From the NCBI RefSeq assembly GCF_040605635.1, contig NZ_JBEXDG010000050.1, positions 17,796 to 81,795 of the forward strand: 64,000 bases of DNA, in the 5' to 3' direction. Below are positions 24,504-34,600 of the stretch, piece after piece (within the stretch, counting starts at the first letter, position 1; the number at the start of each line of letters is the position of its first letter). Below the pieces are notes generated by a model that was given only the letters and a program-made list of their open reading frames with translations, was not told where the DNA came from and did no database searches. Position numbers and translations under genes: made by a program. The stretch comes from Dactylosporangium sp040605635. Its GTDB lineage: Bacteria > Actinomycetota > Actinomycetes > Mycobacteriales > Micromonosporaceae.

Positions 24504-26501
24504 TCAGGCCGGGACGGCCGGGAGCCAGGTCGCCTCGGCGGCGGCGCGGGTCGCGGCGTCCGTGTAGACCGCCGTGGCCAGCCACGCCCTGGCGAACGCG
24601 CTGCCGTCGTCGCCGGCGAGCCGCCCGAACGCGTCCCGGGGCCGGGTGCACGCGGCCTCCGTCAACCGGTCGAGCAGCGCCGCGCCCGTGTCGAGCCTGG
24701 CCCGCCGCAGCCGAGTGGCGTCGGACGGTCCCCTCCCGGCCGCGAACGTGTGCACGGTCCTCCCCCCGGACACCGTCCGCTCCACCTGCGCGGCGATCAG
24801 CCGCAGGACAGGATCACCGTTTCCGTCCGCGGCAGAGGTACGGCCGGCGCCACCCTCCCTCGCGAGCGGCACGTCCTGCGGGAGGTGGCTGCTGTGGAGC
24901 CGGTCGAACGCCAGGTCGACGTGACCGCTCTGCGCCGCCGGCAGGTGCCACCCGGCGCCGTCCACCGGCGCGACCGCGAGGGGGAACACCGTGCCCCGGC
25001 GCGCCGGATCGGGCCGCGCGACCACCCGCAGCTCCAGCCCCGTCGCCCGGCCGAGCAGCCGCAGGTTGTCCCGGTACGCCAGCGCCGGCGCGTCGTCGGC
25101 CACCCGCAACGTCAGCGGGACACCTCCGGTGGCCGTGGCGTGGATCGCGTCGCCGTCGGTGCCGTCGACGCGGACCGTCAGGAAGGTCAGATCGTCGCCG
25201 GCCCGCCGGTCCGTCACCGGCAGGGCGAGAGCCTCGAACGCGCGGTGCACCTGCTCGCCGAGCGGCACCGCCCACAGCCCGGCCAGGGGCTCCTCGTCCC
25301 AGCCGCACCCGCGCGCGGTGACCGCCCGCACCGACTTCCCGGCGCCGAGCTGCCTGGTCGCGGACGCCGTCGCCCCCGACACCACGAGACCCGCCCTGGT
25401 CAGTGCCCGGTGACTGAGCGCTGTCTCGCCGAGCGCGACGGTCGCGTTGCCCGCCTTCGCGGCCCGTTTCGCGTCGCCGGGCATCAGATCCGCGATCATC
25501 CACAGCCCGCCGTCGCGGTCCACGACATAGGTGACGACGCCCGCATACCCGGAGTCGGCGAGCACCGCCGTCGTGCACAGGCCGTGCAACCGGAGGCTCC
25601 CTTGCAGCTGGTACGACCGGCGAGCCGCCCCCAGCAGCCCTTCCGCCACCGATCCGGCGTCGCGGAGCCGCTGCAGCACCCCGATGAGCTCCTGCAGGGC
25701 GGCGGTCAGGTCACCGAGCCGGAAGTCGGGGTCCCCGGTGCGGGCGGCCTGCAGCATCGCGGCGACGACCCGCGCGGCGGCTGCCGGCCGGTACACCTTG
25801 CACGCCTGACCCTCGTGCGCCGCCCGCAGCAACGCGGTCCGCGCCACGGTCCCGGACCCGGTGACGCCCGCGCCGAGCACGTCGACCGCCGCCCGCCACA
25901 GGTGCTCGACCGCCGCCCGCTGCTGCACCGTCAACACCTCGACGGCCTCCTCCACCGCCGGCAGGTCGGCGACGGCCTGGCTCGCCGCGGGCCGCCCGCC
26001 GGCGGGAGCCGCTTCGTCGCCGGCCGGTGCCCCGTCGCCCTGCGGCAGCGCGCGGGCCGCGTCCTCCGGCCCCGTGGTGTCCTCCGGCGCGACGGCGTCC
26101 CTCGGGTGCGGGTCGTCGCCGCGCGCCGGCGCCTCCTCGCCGCGCGCCGGCGCCGCTTCGCCGGGTGCGGGGAACGCTTCGGCGGGTGCCGGCTCCTCGC
26201 CCGAGTGCGCGGGGGCGAGGGCCAGGACCGCGGCGCGGTGCAGGCAGTTCGGCGCGAGCAGGCAGGTGCACGTCGCCGCGTCCGCCTCGCGGACCACCCC
26301 GCCGTCGGTGACGAGGGTGACGGTGGTCGTGTCGTCGACCGCGACGGTGAACCGCCCGTCCGCCCCGGTCACCGGCAGCGCCGCAAACCGGGTCACCGCC
26401 TCGTCGACCTTCCTGCGCAGCCGCGCCGGCAAGGCCTCGACGGCCGCGACGAGGACCGTGTCCGCCACCGGCGGCAGCCCGGCGTGTGCGGAAGTGCTCA
26501 T
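24504..26501 (-). CDS. SWIM zinc-finger protein (YehQ-like)
   Basis: A 665-residue protein with a SWIM zinc-binding motif at residues 78-88 (CTCLLAPNCLH, the CxC...CxH pattern), followed by an Ala/Pro/Glu-rich linker (~95-165) and a large uncharacterised C-terminal region. SWIM domains bind DNA or proteins. It is the last gene of a leftward five-gene operon, and its ATG overlaps the stop of the DUF5682-VWA gene. The gene order AAA+, DUF5682, VWA, SWIM is that of E. coli yehL-yehM-yehP-yehQ, making it the probable YehQ counterpart. Its biochemical role is not established in either organism. Confidence 0.82.
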   Translation of the reverse strand: MSTSAHAGLPPVADTVLVAAVEALPARLRRKVDEAVTRFAALPVTGADGRFTVAVDDTTTVTLVTDGGVVREADAATCTCLLAPNCLHRAAVLALAPAHSGEEPAPAEAFPAPGEAAPARGEEAPARGDDPHPRDAVAPEDTTGPEDAARALPQGDGAPAGDEAAPAGGRPAASQAVADLPAVEEAVEVLTVQQRAAVEHLWRAAVDVLGAGVTGSGTVARTALLRAAHEGQACKVYRPAAAARVVAAMLQAARTGDPDFRLGDLTAALQELIGVLQRLRDAGSVAEGLLGAARRSYQLQGSLRLHGLCTTAVLADSGYAGVVTYVVDRDGGLWMIADLMPGDAKRAAKAGNATVALGETALSHRALTRAGLVVSGATASATRQLGAGKSVRAVTARGCGWDEEPLAGLWAVPLGEQVHRAFEALALPVTDRRAGDDLTFLTVRVDGTDGDAIHATATGGVPLTLRVADDAPALAYRDNLRLLGRATGLELRVVARPDPARRGTVFPLAVAPVDGAGWHLPAAQSGHVDLAFDRLHSSHLPQDVPLAREGGAGRTSAADGNGDPVLRLIAAQVERTVSGGRTVHTFAAGRGPSDATRLRRARLDTGAALLDRLTEAACTRPRDAFGRLAGDDGSAFARAWLATAVYTDAATRAAAEATWLPAVPA

Positions 26502-29500
26502 GGACGCACCTTCTCCCCGACCCAGCGGGCCAGCTCCAGGGGGCTCAGCGCGGCGACCGGCATGCCGCACGCGACGAGCTGCGACGCCACCGACACCGAA
26601 TACCTCGGGCGACCCCCGTCGTCGAGGCTGGCGCAGCCCAGCACGGTCGCCCCCGACTCGACCAGGGCACGGGTCTCCCCGAGGAGGCCGCCGAGCGGGT
26701 ACCCCTCCTCGAAGTCGCTGACGACGACGACCAGGGTCCGCGACGGGACGGTCACCAGCGACCGCGCGTGCCGCAGCCCCGCCGCGATGTGGGTGCCGCC
26801 GCCGACCTTGACCTCGAGCAGCAGCCCGAGGGGATCGCTGACCCGGTCGGTGAGGTCGACCACCTCGGTCGAGAACGCCACGAAATGGGTCGTCAACGCC
26901 GGGACGCCGGCGAGGATCGCCCCGGTCAGAGCCGACCAGATGACCGACGCCTCCATCGACCCGGACACGTCGACGACGAGGACGAGCCGCCAGTCGACGC
27001 CGCGCCTCGCCTTGGTGCGGAACACGGGGCGCTCGGGGATGACCCGGACCCTGCCTTCCTCGTCGCGGCGGGTCGTGGCGAGGTTGGCCCGCAGCGTCCG
27101 CGGCAGGTCGAGCGGCCCACCGGGACGCCGGGTCGGCCGTGGTGTCGTGATCCCCGCGAGGGCCGGCCGCAGCCGCGCCGCCAGCTGCCGGGTGAGCTCC
27201 TCGACGATCCGCGCGACGAGCGGCCGCAGCCGCGCGACGGCCGACTCGGGCATCGCACCGGCGAGGGACAGCACCGTCTGCAGCAGCTCCACCGACGGGG
27301 TGACCGCGTCGGGGTCCAGCAGCAGCACCGCCTCACGCCGCCCCGACTCCGCGGCGCGGGCCAGGACCTCCTCGCGGATGCCGGGCCCGAACAGCGCCGA
27401 CAGTTCCTCGGCCCACTCGCGGACACCGGGGAACGGCGCCTCCCGCCCCGCCCTCCCGGCCGCGTCGGCCCGCGAGCCTTCGCCGGTCCCGGCCCCATAC
27501 AGCTCGTCGAGCGCGGTGGCGTACCTCGCCGCCCCGGGACCGAGATCCTCGGACCGCCGCCCGAGCAGCAGCCGCCATCTGTCCACAGTGGACAACGTGC
27601 GCCCCTCGTCCCGTGCCGGACCGCCGTCCCGCGGGCCTCCGGCAGGCGCCGAGGGTCCGCCGACGGCGGCAGGCTCGCCGTCCACCGCGGGTCCGCCCGG
27701 CGCGGCGGCTCCGGTCCGCATCGCAAGCTCGTCCGCCGCCGCGGTGGTCTCCCCACTCGTCGGCGGTACGTGAGGCGATGCGGGCCCGCCGACCGGCGCG
27801 GCCGACACTGCGTCGGCCGGGGCCTGGGGTGACGCGGGACTGTCGGACGGCGCGGCCGGCACTGCGTCGGTCGGGGGCTGGGGTGACGCGGGACTGTCGG
27901 ACGGCGCGGTCGGCTCCGCGTCGGCCGGCACTGCGTCGGTCGGGGCCTGGGGCGATGCGGGTCCGGCAGACGGCGCGGTCGCCTGTGCCGCGGGCGCGGT
28001 GGCAGCCGGCGGCGCGAGCCCGTACGCCGTGAGGGCCGCGGCGCCCGCCCGGTCGGCGAGGAGCCGTGCCAGCAGATCCTCCGCGGACGCGTCGGCGATG
28101 TCGCGGGCGGAGACCGTGTCGCCGAGGCGTTGCTCGACGACGGCGAGGAGCCGGTCCCGCGCGGCCGGGCTGACCGCCTGGAAGCCGCCGCGCAGGGCGG
28201 GCAGCCGGGACAGGAAGTCGGCGTCGGGCAGGGTCTCGACCCGGTCGAGGAGGCCGTCGATGATCTCGTCGCCGGCCTGCAGGAGCGGCTCGGCGGCGGT
28301 GAGCAGCCCGCGGAGCCGCCCGAGCAGCCGTCGTCGGCCCTCGTCGGTCCGTGCGCCGTCGACCCATGACGCCAGCCTCGTGCCGAGCGCCGACGGCTCG
28401 GTCAGCCCCAGCATCACCTGCACCGCACCCGCCGCCGCCGACATGACCGGCGATCCTTCGGCGGCGAGCCGGTCGACGGCGCCGGCGAGCCGGAGCCCGA
28501 CCCCTGCCGCGTCGGCGCGTTGCGCGAGGGCGACGAGTGCCCGCACGTCGTCGACGGACTCGGAGCCGGTGAGCCCGTCGACCTGCCGGACCGCGGCCGA
28601 CTCCAGCGACTCGATCACCGGTCCGAGGTCGCCGAGCGGCCCGGCCGGCATGCCGGGGACGTGCCCGCGGTCGAGCCGGTCGACGAGCGCGAGGGCCGCC
28701 ATCAGCTCGTCCAGGCTCGCGGCGGCCGGGACCTCCGCGGCGACCTCCGCGACCCGCTCCCGGGTCAGCGCGACCAGCCCGCACCCGGCGGCCACGGCGA
28801 GCCCGTCGATGAGCTGCGCCGACGTGGGGCCGTTGTCGTCCTGCTCGGCGCGACGGCGCTGCCGCAGCGTGCCCTCGGCCGCCTGGGCCAGGGTCACCCC
28901 GCGGATGCCGGCGAGCTCCAGCATCGCCTCGGTGCCCGGCACCCACTGCACCGTCCACCGCGTGGTGAGCGCGTCGGCACCACCGGCACCCTCGACGGTC
29001 ATGCGTTCGCCGTACGGCACGCGGCACACCTCGAGCCGCCGCAGCGCGACCTCCCGCCGCCGGTCGAGGTCGGAGCGCAGCGAGTCGAGCCGCATGTCGC
29101 GCGCCTTCTCGCCGGCGCCCGGCAGGCGGAGCTCGCCGACGAGCGCCTCGACCGCGGGCCGCAGCCCGGACCGCGGCGTCCCCGGCGCGAGCACGCCGCG
29201 CTCCTGCCCGACGAGCACCTGCTCCATCGCCGTCGCGACGACCCGCCCCCGGCCGAGGACCTCACCGTGGGCGATGACGCTCTGCAACGCCTCCACGATC
29301 TCGCCCCGGCCTGGCGCGGGCAGGGCCCGCAGCCGCGCGAGGTCCGACGCGAGCCGGAACGCCTCCCGCGCCTCCGCCGGCCCCGTCGGATGCCCGGCGG
29401 CACGGACCCGCGCACAGACGTCGACGATCGCGGTGAGCGCGGCCCGCTCCACGTCGGCCGGCCGTCCTCCGGCGGCGACGACCGCCTGCTGCCAGCGCGG

Positions 29501-30526
29501 GTCCCGGATCCCGGCCGGATAGCCGGATCTGGCGTCGAGCAACGAGAACGCATACGGCACCAGCGACGTCACCACCTCCGCCGCCTTCCCGCCCCGCTGC
29601 GGTGCCGGGTCGGTGGCGGGCTTGTCGACGTCGAGCAGCGCCCACGCGTGGAACGACCCGACGACCGCCGCGACCCGCCGCCCTTCGAGCGCCGCGAGCT
29701 GCCGTCGCATCCACGCCTCCCGCCGCAGGTCGAGCGCCGTGACATCGCCGCCGGTGTCGTGCCGCATCGCCCATCCGACGAGCAGTGCGGCCCGTCGGAC
29801 CGCCTCAGGCGCCGCACCCGGGGACCGCGCCTCGACGACCCGGTCCCACATGTCCTCGTCAGGCCGCCCGCTGGCCCCCCGCCGCAACGCGTCGCCCAGT
29901 AGCCGCACCCCCTCCGGCGCCGCGCTCCCCGCCGCCCCCGCCCCGCCGGTGCCGGCCGGATCAGGAGTGGACGTGCCGGGAGTGGACGTCCCCGCAGCGG
30001 ATCCGTCGTGAGCGGGCCCGCTGAGCGTGGGTGTGTCCGAGGAGGGGCCGTCCAGGGCGGGGACCTCCGGCGACGCGTGGTCGTGGGGGAGGTCGTCGTG
30101 CCAGGCGCGGTCGGCGAGGGGAAGGTCGCACGGGATGACCTCGACGCCGTTGCGCGCCGCCCACCGCACCGCGACGAGCTCCGGGGAGAAGTCCGCGAAC
30201 GGGTAGAACGCCGCGTTGCCGTGCGGGCCGGCCACCCCCGCGAGGGCGACCGGTGCCGTGGTGGCCGGGTCGGCGAGCCACGGCAGCCAGTCGGCGAACT
30301 CGGCCGGGAGCTCCAGCAGCAGCACCTCCGGCCGGGCCGCGTCGAGCAGGTCGTCCATCACCGCGGACAGGGCAGGCGAGTGGTGCCGCACCCCGATGAG
30401 GTGCGGCGCCGTCGACCCGGCCAGTGCCCGCAGCGCTCCGTCCGGACCCGCCTCGGGAAGCCCACCCGAACCCGTCTCGGGAAGCCCGCCCGGACCCCTG
30501 CCCACCGCGTCAGGAGCTGAGGACAT
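26498..30526 (-). CDS. DUF5682 protein fused to a von Willebrand A domain (YehM+YehP-like)
   Basis: A 1,342-residue fusion. The N-terminal DUF5682 part begins near residue 40 (HLIGVRHHSPALSAVMDDLL...LLLELPAEF). A Pro/Ala/Asp-rich linker (~835-990) carries repeats of the type SDSPASPQ. The C-terminal ~350 residues are a CoxE/YehP-like VWA domain with the MIDAS pieces DVSGSMEAS, a Thr-containing GGGTHIAAG loop and SDFEEG. E. coli encodes these two parts as separate proteins, YehM and YehP. VWA proteins commonly act with MoxR AAA+ ATPases as metal-dependent adaptors or chaperones, which fits the MoxR gene that overlaps this start by 17 bp. Confidence 0.85.
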   Translation of the reverse strand: MSSAPDAVGRGPGGLPETGSGGLPEAGPDGALRALAGSTAPHLIGVRHHSPALSAVMDDLLDAARPEVLLLELPAEFADWLPWLADPATTAPVALAGVAGPHGNAAFYPFADFSPELVAVRWAARNGVEVIPCDLPLADRAWHDDLPHDHASPEVPALDGPSSDTPTLSGPAHDGSAAGTSTPGTSTPDPAGTGGAGAAGSAAPEGVRLLGDALRRGASGRPDEDMWDRVVEARSPGAAPEAVRRAALLVGWAMRHDTGGDVTALDLRREAWMRRQLAALEGRRVAAVVGSFHAWALLDVDKPATDPAPQRGGKAAEVVTSLVPYAFSLLDARSGYPAGIRDPRWQQAVVAAGGRPADVERAALTAIVDVCARVRAAGHPTGPAEAREAFRLASDLARLRALPAPGRGEIVEALQSVIAHGEVLGRGRVVATAMEQVLVGQERGVLAPGTPRSGLRPAVEALVGELRLPGAGEKARDMRLDSLRSDLDRRREVALRRLEVCRVPYGERMTVEGAGGADALTTRWTVQWVPGTEAMLELAGIRGVTLAQAAEGTLRQRRRAEQDDNGPTSAQLIDGLAVAAGCGLVALTRERVAEVAAEVPAAASLDELMAALALVDRLDRGHVPGMPAGPLGDLGPVIESLESAAVRQVDGLTGSESVDDVRALVALAQRADAAGVGLRLAGAVDRLAAEGSPVMSAAAGAVQVMLGLTEPSALGTRLASWVDGARTDEGRRRLLGRLRGLLTAAEPLLQAGDEIIDGLLDRVETLPDADFLSRLPALRGGFQAVSPAARDRLLAVVEQRLGDTVSARDIADASAEDLLARLLADRAGAAALTAYGLAPPAATAPAAQATAPSAGPASPQAPTDAVPADAEPTAPSDSPASPQPPTDAVPAAPSDSPASPQAPADAVSAAPVGGPASPHVPPTSGETTAAADELAMRTGAAAPGGPAVDGEPAAVGGPSAPAGGPRDGGPARDEGRTLSTVDRWRLLLGRRSEDLGPGAARYATALDELYGAGTGEGSRADAAGRAGREAPFPGVREWAEELSALFGPGIREEVLARAAESGRREAVLLLDPDAVTPSVELLQTVLSLAGAMPESAVARLRPLVARIVEELTRQLAARLRPALAGITTPRPTRRPGGPLDLPRTLRANLATTRRDEEGRVRVIPERPVFRTKARRGVDWRLVLVVDVSGSMEASVIWSALTGAILAGVPALTTHFVAFSTEVVDLTDRVSDPLGLLLEVKVGGGTHIAAGLRHARSLVTVPSRTLVVVVSDFEEGYPLGGLLGETRALVESGATVLGCASLDDGGRPRYSVSVASQLVACGMPVAALSPLELARWVGEKVRP
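27790..27990 (-). repeat. Coding repeats in the DUF5682-VWA linker
   Basis: Related units beginning CACTGCGTCGG on the plus strand recur near 27806, 27860 and 27929, giving the Pro/Ala-rich peptide repeat between the DUF5682 and VWA domains. The frame is maintained. Confidence 0.7.
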
Positions 30527-31679
30527 CGCGGAGCTCCCACAGCTGGGTCCACAGCCGGGACCCCTCCTCGGCGCGGCGGCGGACGGCGCCGTCCCAGTAG
30601 CCGAGGAGCTTCGCGCCGTCGGCCGGGTCGTCCTTGCAGACGACGCCCTGGAGGTGGGCGGGGAGGAGGGACAGGACGTCGCGGTCGCCGGGGAAATACG
30701 CGGCGGCGAGGCCGAGGGAGGCGGCGACGGCGACCGCCTCGGCGGTGCTCATCACGGTGGAGGGGCGCTCCACCTCCCAGCCCTCCACGGACCGCCCGGC
30801 CCGCAGGTCGCGGAACGCGGTGACCAGGGCCTCGAGGACCGCCTCGTCGACGCCGAAGGGCGTGCGCACCCGGTCGAGGGCGGCCTTCGCCTGGCGGCCG
30901 ACGAGCGCGGTCTCCGCGGCCAGGTCGGGGATGGGCCCGACGGTCTCGAAGTTGAAGCGGCGCTTGAGGGCGGCCGACATCTCCGAGACGCCGCGGTCGC
31001 GGAGGTTGGCGGTGGCGATGAGGGTGAAGCCGGGCGCCGCGTGGATGGTGGCGCCGGCGGTGCCGGACAGCTCCGGCACCGCGATCCGCCGGTCGGACAG
31101 GATGGAGACCATCGCGTCCTGCACTTCGGGCAGGCAGCGGGTGATCTCCTCGACGCGGGCCACGGCGCCGGAGCGCATCGCGGTCAGCACCGGTGAGGGG
31201 ACGAGGGCCTCGGGGGAGGGGCCGCCGGCGAGCAGGAGCGCGTAGTTCCACCCGTAGCGCAGCTGGTCCTCGGTGGTGCCCGCGGTGCCCTGCACGACCA
31301 GCTCGCTGGTCCCGCAGACCGCCGCGGACAGCAGCTCCGAGAGCATCGACTTGGCGGTGCCGGGCTCGCCGACGAGCAGCAGCCCGCGCTCGCCGGCGAG
31401 GGTGACGACGCAGCGCTCGACGAGGGCCCGGTCGCCGACGAACTTCCGGGTGATGGCCAGCTTCGTGGGCAGGTCGCCGGCGCGGGCGCCCTTGGGCAGG
31501 GTGAGCTCCTTGTCGTCGCTGCCGACGATGAACGTCACCACGGCCCGCGGGGTCAGCCGCCAGCCGGGCGGCCGGGCGCCGTCGTCGTGCGCGGCCAGGA
31601 ACGCGAGCTCCGCCGCGTGCGCGTGCTCGGCGGGGTCGACCTGCCGCACGGGGGCGGGGGTTTCCAGCGTGGTGCTCAT
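30510..31679 (-). CDS. MoxR-family AAA+ ATPase (YehL-like)
   Basis: A 389-residue ATPase. Walker A is GEPGTAKSML, Walker B is the VARVEE segment (hydrophobic run ending in two acids), sensor 1 is LIATANLRDRG, and the Arg-finger region is ALKRRFNFET. The ~80 residues before the ATPase core are an extra domain (WRLTPRAVVTFIVGSDDKEL). MoxR proteins remodel partner proteins together with VWA proteins, here the product of the next gene. The ATG overlaps the stop of the 1,596-residue gene. It is the best E. coli YehL counterpart by context. Confidence 0.9.
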   Translation of the reverse strand: MSTTLETPAPVRQVDPAEHAHAAELAFLAAHDDGARPPGWRLTPRAVVTFIVGSDDKELTLPKGARAGDLPTKLAITRKFVGDRALVERCVVTLAGERGLLLVGEPGTAKSMLSELLSAAVCGTSELVVQGTAGTTEDQLRYGWNYALLLAGGPSPEALVPSPVLTAMRSGAVARVEEITRCLPEVQDAMVSILSDRRIAVPELSGTAGATIHAAPGFTLIATANLRDRGVSEMSAALKRRFNFETVGPIPDLAAETALVGRQAKAALDRVRTPFGVDEAVLEALVTAFRDLRAGRSVEGWEVERPSTVMSTAEAVAVAASLGLAAAYFPGDRDVLSLLPAHLQGVVCKDDPADGAKLLGYWDGAVRRRAEEGSRLWTQLWELRDVLSS

Positions 31680-34600
31680 CGACGGCCCTTCGTGGTGAGT
31701 TCTTCGAAGCGGGGGTGGTCGCCGCCGGTGACCCTGGCCCAGGCCACGGTGAACAGCGCCGGCGCGGGGGCGACGGGGATGACGGCGCCGAGGCCGGTCA
31801 CGTTGTCGCCGTCGCGGATGAACAGCGGCAGCTTCCACCGCTCGAACGGCAGGTGCGGGCTGGACATCGCGACCCAGCCGCCGGGCAGGAACAGGGTCCG
31901 CCCGGCCCGCGGCCGCTTCGCCTCCACGACCAGGTCGGTGGCGGCGAGCTCGGCGCGGGCCTTCTTCAGCCGCGCCGGCTTCCAGCCCGTCCAGGCCGCG
32001 GCGTTGCGGTCGGTCGGGTCGGGCAGGGCGAGCAGCTGCAGATACAGCGTGGCCGCGTCGGCGCTGAGGCCGTGCCGCTCGGCGACGTCGGCGACGAGGC
32101 CGGGCGCGGAGCGGGACGGGTCGTGCTCCTCGTCGGCGCCGTCCGTGGACGCGGCCGCCTCGACCCACGCGTCGAGCTGCCCGCTGAGGATCGCCCGCAT
32201 CGCCACGACGAAGCGCGGCGAGCTGTCGAGCGCGGTGAGCAGCGCGGTGAGCAGCGGGTCGTCGGGCCCGGCGAGCCGCGCGGGGCGGAGCATGACCAGG
32301 GGCCAGTGCCGGTCGTGGACGAGCTTGTAGAGGCCGGCGTCCTGGGTGGTCCCCTCGGTGGTGACGGGTAGCCCGATCTTGCCGATGAACTCGGTCAGGT
32401 TCTCCTCATACAACGTGCCGATCTGCAGCTCCAGCGCCGGGTCGGCGAGCCGCCGCCGGACGAGCTCGAGCACCCCGGGCAGGTTGACGCGCAGCGGGTG
32501 CCCGGCCGGCAGCCGCCGCACCAGCCACGGGATCGTGCGGGTGACCGCCATCATCAGGTCGGCGCCGCCGACGCCCTCGTCGTGGCCGTGCAGCCAGCGG
32601 CACGTCTCGGGGTTGGCGAGGCCGTGCACGAACGCCGAGGCGCGGATGCCGGCGGTGACGCGGGCCTTGCGCACGTCGACGATCAGCTCGTCGGCGAGGG
32701 GGGTCCTCGCGCCATACCGCTCCACGTGCCAGGCGCCGATCCGCTCGACCGACGGCCCGGTGGTCCACAGCTGCGCCGGGTCCTCGGACAGCATCGCCGC
32801 GGCGATGCCGCGCCGCTCCGAGCGGCTGAGCGAGTCGCGGTCGCTGACGGCGCCCTCGATCGCGTCGTCGGTCAGGGCCGGGTCGACCTGCCAGCTCTGG
32901 GGCCGCTCCTCCTGCCAGTGCTTGAACGTGATCGGCTCGGCGAGCAGCACCGCCGCGTCGGCGAGGGTGATCCCGGCCGCCGCCGACACCGCCGGGACGA
33001 GCTCGGGCCGCCACGGCAGCGGCCCCCGCTCGCGGGCGGCCCCGACGAACGCGGTGACCCGCGCGGTGTCCCAGCCACCCGGGTCCTGCACCTCGTGGCG
33101 GGTGATGGCGTGCCCGGCGACCGCGCCGAACGTGCCGCCCGGCGAATACTCGACCGCCTGGACCTCGCCGTCGGACGTGTCGACGCGCAGCACGACCAGC
33201 CGCCGCTCGCCCGCGGTGACGACGTCGCCGACCTTCGGCAGCGCGGCGAGGTCGTCGGCCTGCAGCCAGAGCCGCCGCAGCCGCCCGCCGGGTGCGAGCA
33301 GCCCCGACCCGGCGATGAGCTCGAGGAGACCGAGCAGGTGGGTGTGGTGCTCGGCGGAGATCATCGGTGACACGGCCCGGTGGACGGCCGCGGGCAGCTG
33401 CCCGACGACGGCGAACCAGTCGGGGTCGGCCTGGCCGGCGATCGGTGCGATCGGCCGCTGCGGCTCCAGCCCGACGAGGGCCGCGCCGACGTGGATGTAC
33501 AGGTTGGCCGCGACGTGGCTGTAGTCGTAGCAGCTCGGGATGAGCCCGGACAGGGCCGCGTTGAGGATCCGGTCGTCGGGCAGGTGCCCGTCGGGGTCCT
33601 CCTGCACGCCCTGGCCCGCGATCGCCGCGGTGGCCGTGGTCAGCTCGACGAGCCGCGCCGTGGAACGGGCCGCCTGCTTGACGACGCCGGCGATCCCGGC
33701 GACGAGCGGCGCCGCGCCGACCTCGGGGAGCGCCTCGCCGACGAGCTTGCGCGCCGCGTCGCCGTCGATCTTGGCGTCGGGGCCGACGAGGTCGACGACG
33801 GCGGCGAGGAGCCGCACCGCCTGCTCGTCGGTGACGGCCCGCAGTGCCGCCGAGCCGGCCTCGTCACGGACCCGCAGATAGTGCCAGTAGGTCGGAGGGG
33901 GCATCATGCGGGTGCCCTCCCGGAACGGGTCCTGCTTCAGGTTGGTCTTGAGCGTGGCGATCTCCGTGCCGTCCTCGGCGCACAGGACGATCCGGTTGTC
34001 CCGCCACGACTCCTGATACACCAGACCGTAGACGGTGTCGGAGCCCGGGAAGCGGACCGCGCCGACCTGCCGGCCGTGCCGGCGACCCGCCTGCTCGAAC
34101 TTCGCCGGCAGCGTGAACGTGCGGCCGTCGACGCCCGCGCCGATCTCCGCGCCGGCGGCGGTGGTGCGCACGCGCCAGCCGACGAGCCCGTCACGCTGCC
34201 CGAGCGGGCTGTCCGCGGCCTGCGGCGGTGCCGGCATCAGCCGAGACCGGGCGTGCTGCAGGGACTCGCCGTCGACGGCGCCGGCCTCGAAGAACGACGG
34301 CAGCGACGGCCGGCCGAGGGCGCCGGTGGCCGGGTCGTATTCGTGCCAGCGCCAGCTCTCGTCGGCGACCTGGGCGAGGGCCCAGTAGTGCTGGCCGTCG
34401 CCGCAGACCTGCGAGCGCTCCTGGGCGGACCGGTCACCGACGCGCAACGGCCGGCCACCGGCGGTGCGCCCGCCGCCCGGCAGGGCGAGCGACAGGTGGG
34501 TGTTGGCGGAGAACGCCTCGTCGGGGGTGGTGAACACGTCGTCGGCGGTGCCGCTCCAGTAGCCGCCGCGCTCCTCGCCCTTGTCCCAGCTGACGAGCAG

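Noticed and set aside
24228..27773. Long plus-strand frames opposite the SWIM and VWA genes
   Set aside because: Pro/Arg-rich shadows without start signals; the minus-strand products carry SWIM and MIDAS motifs.
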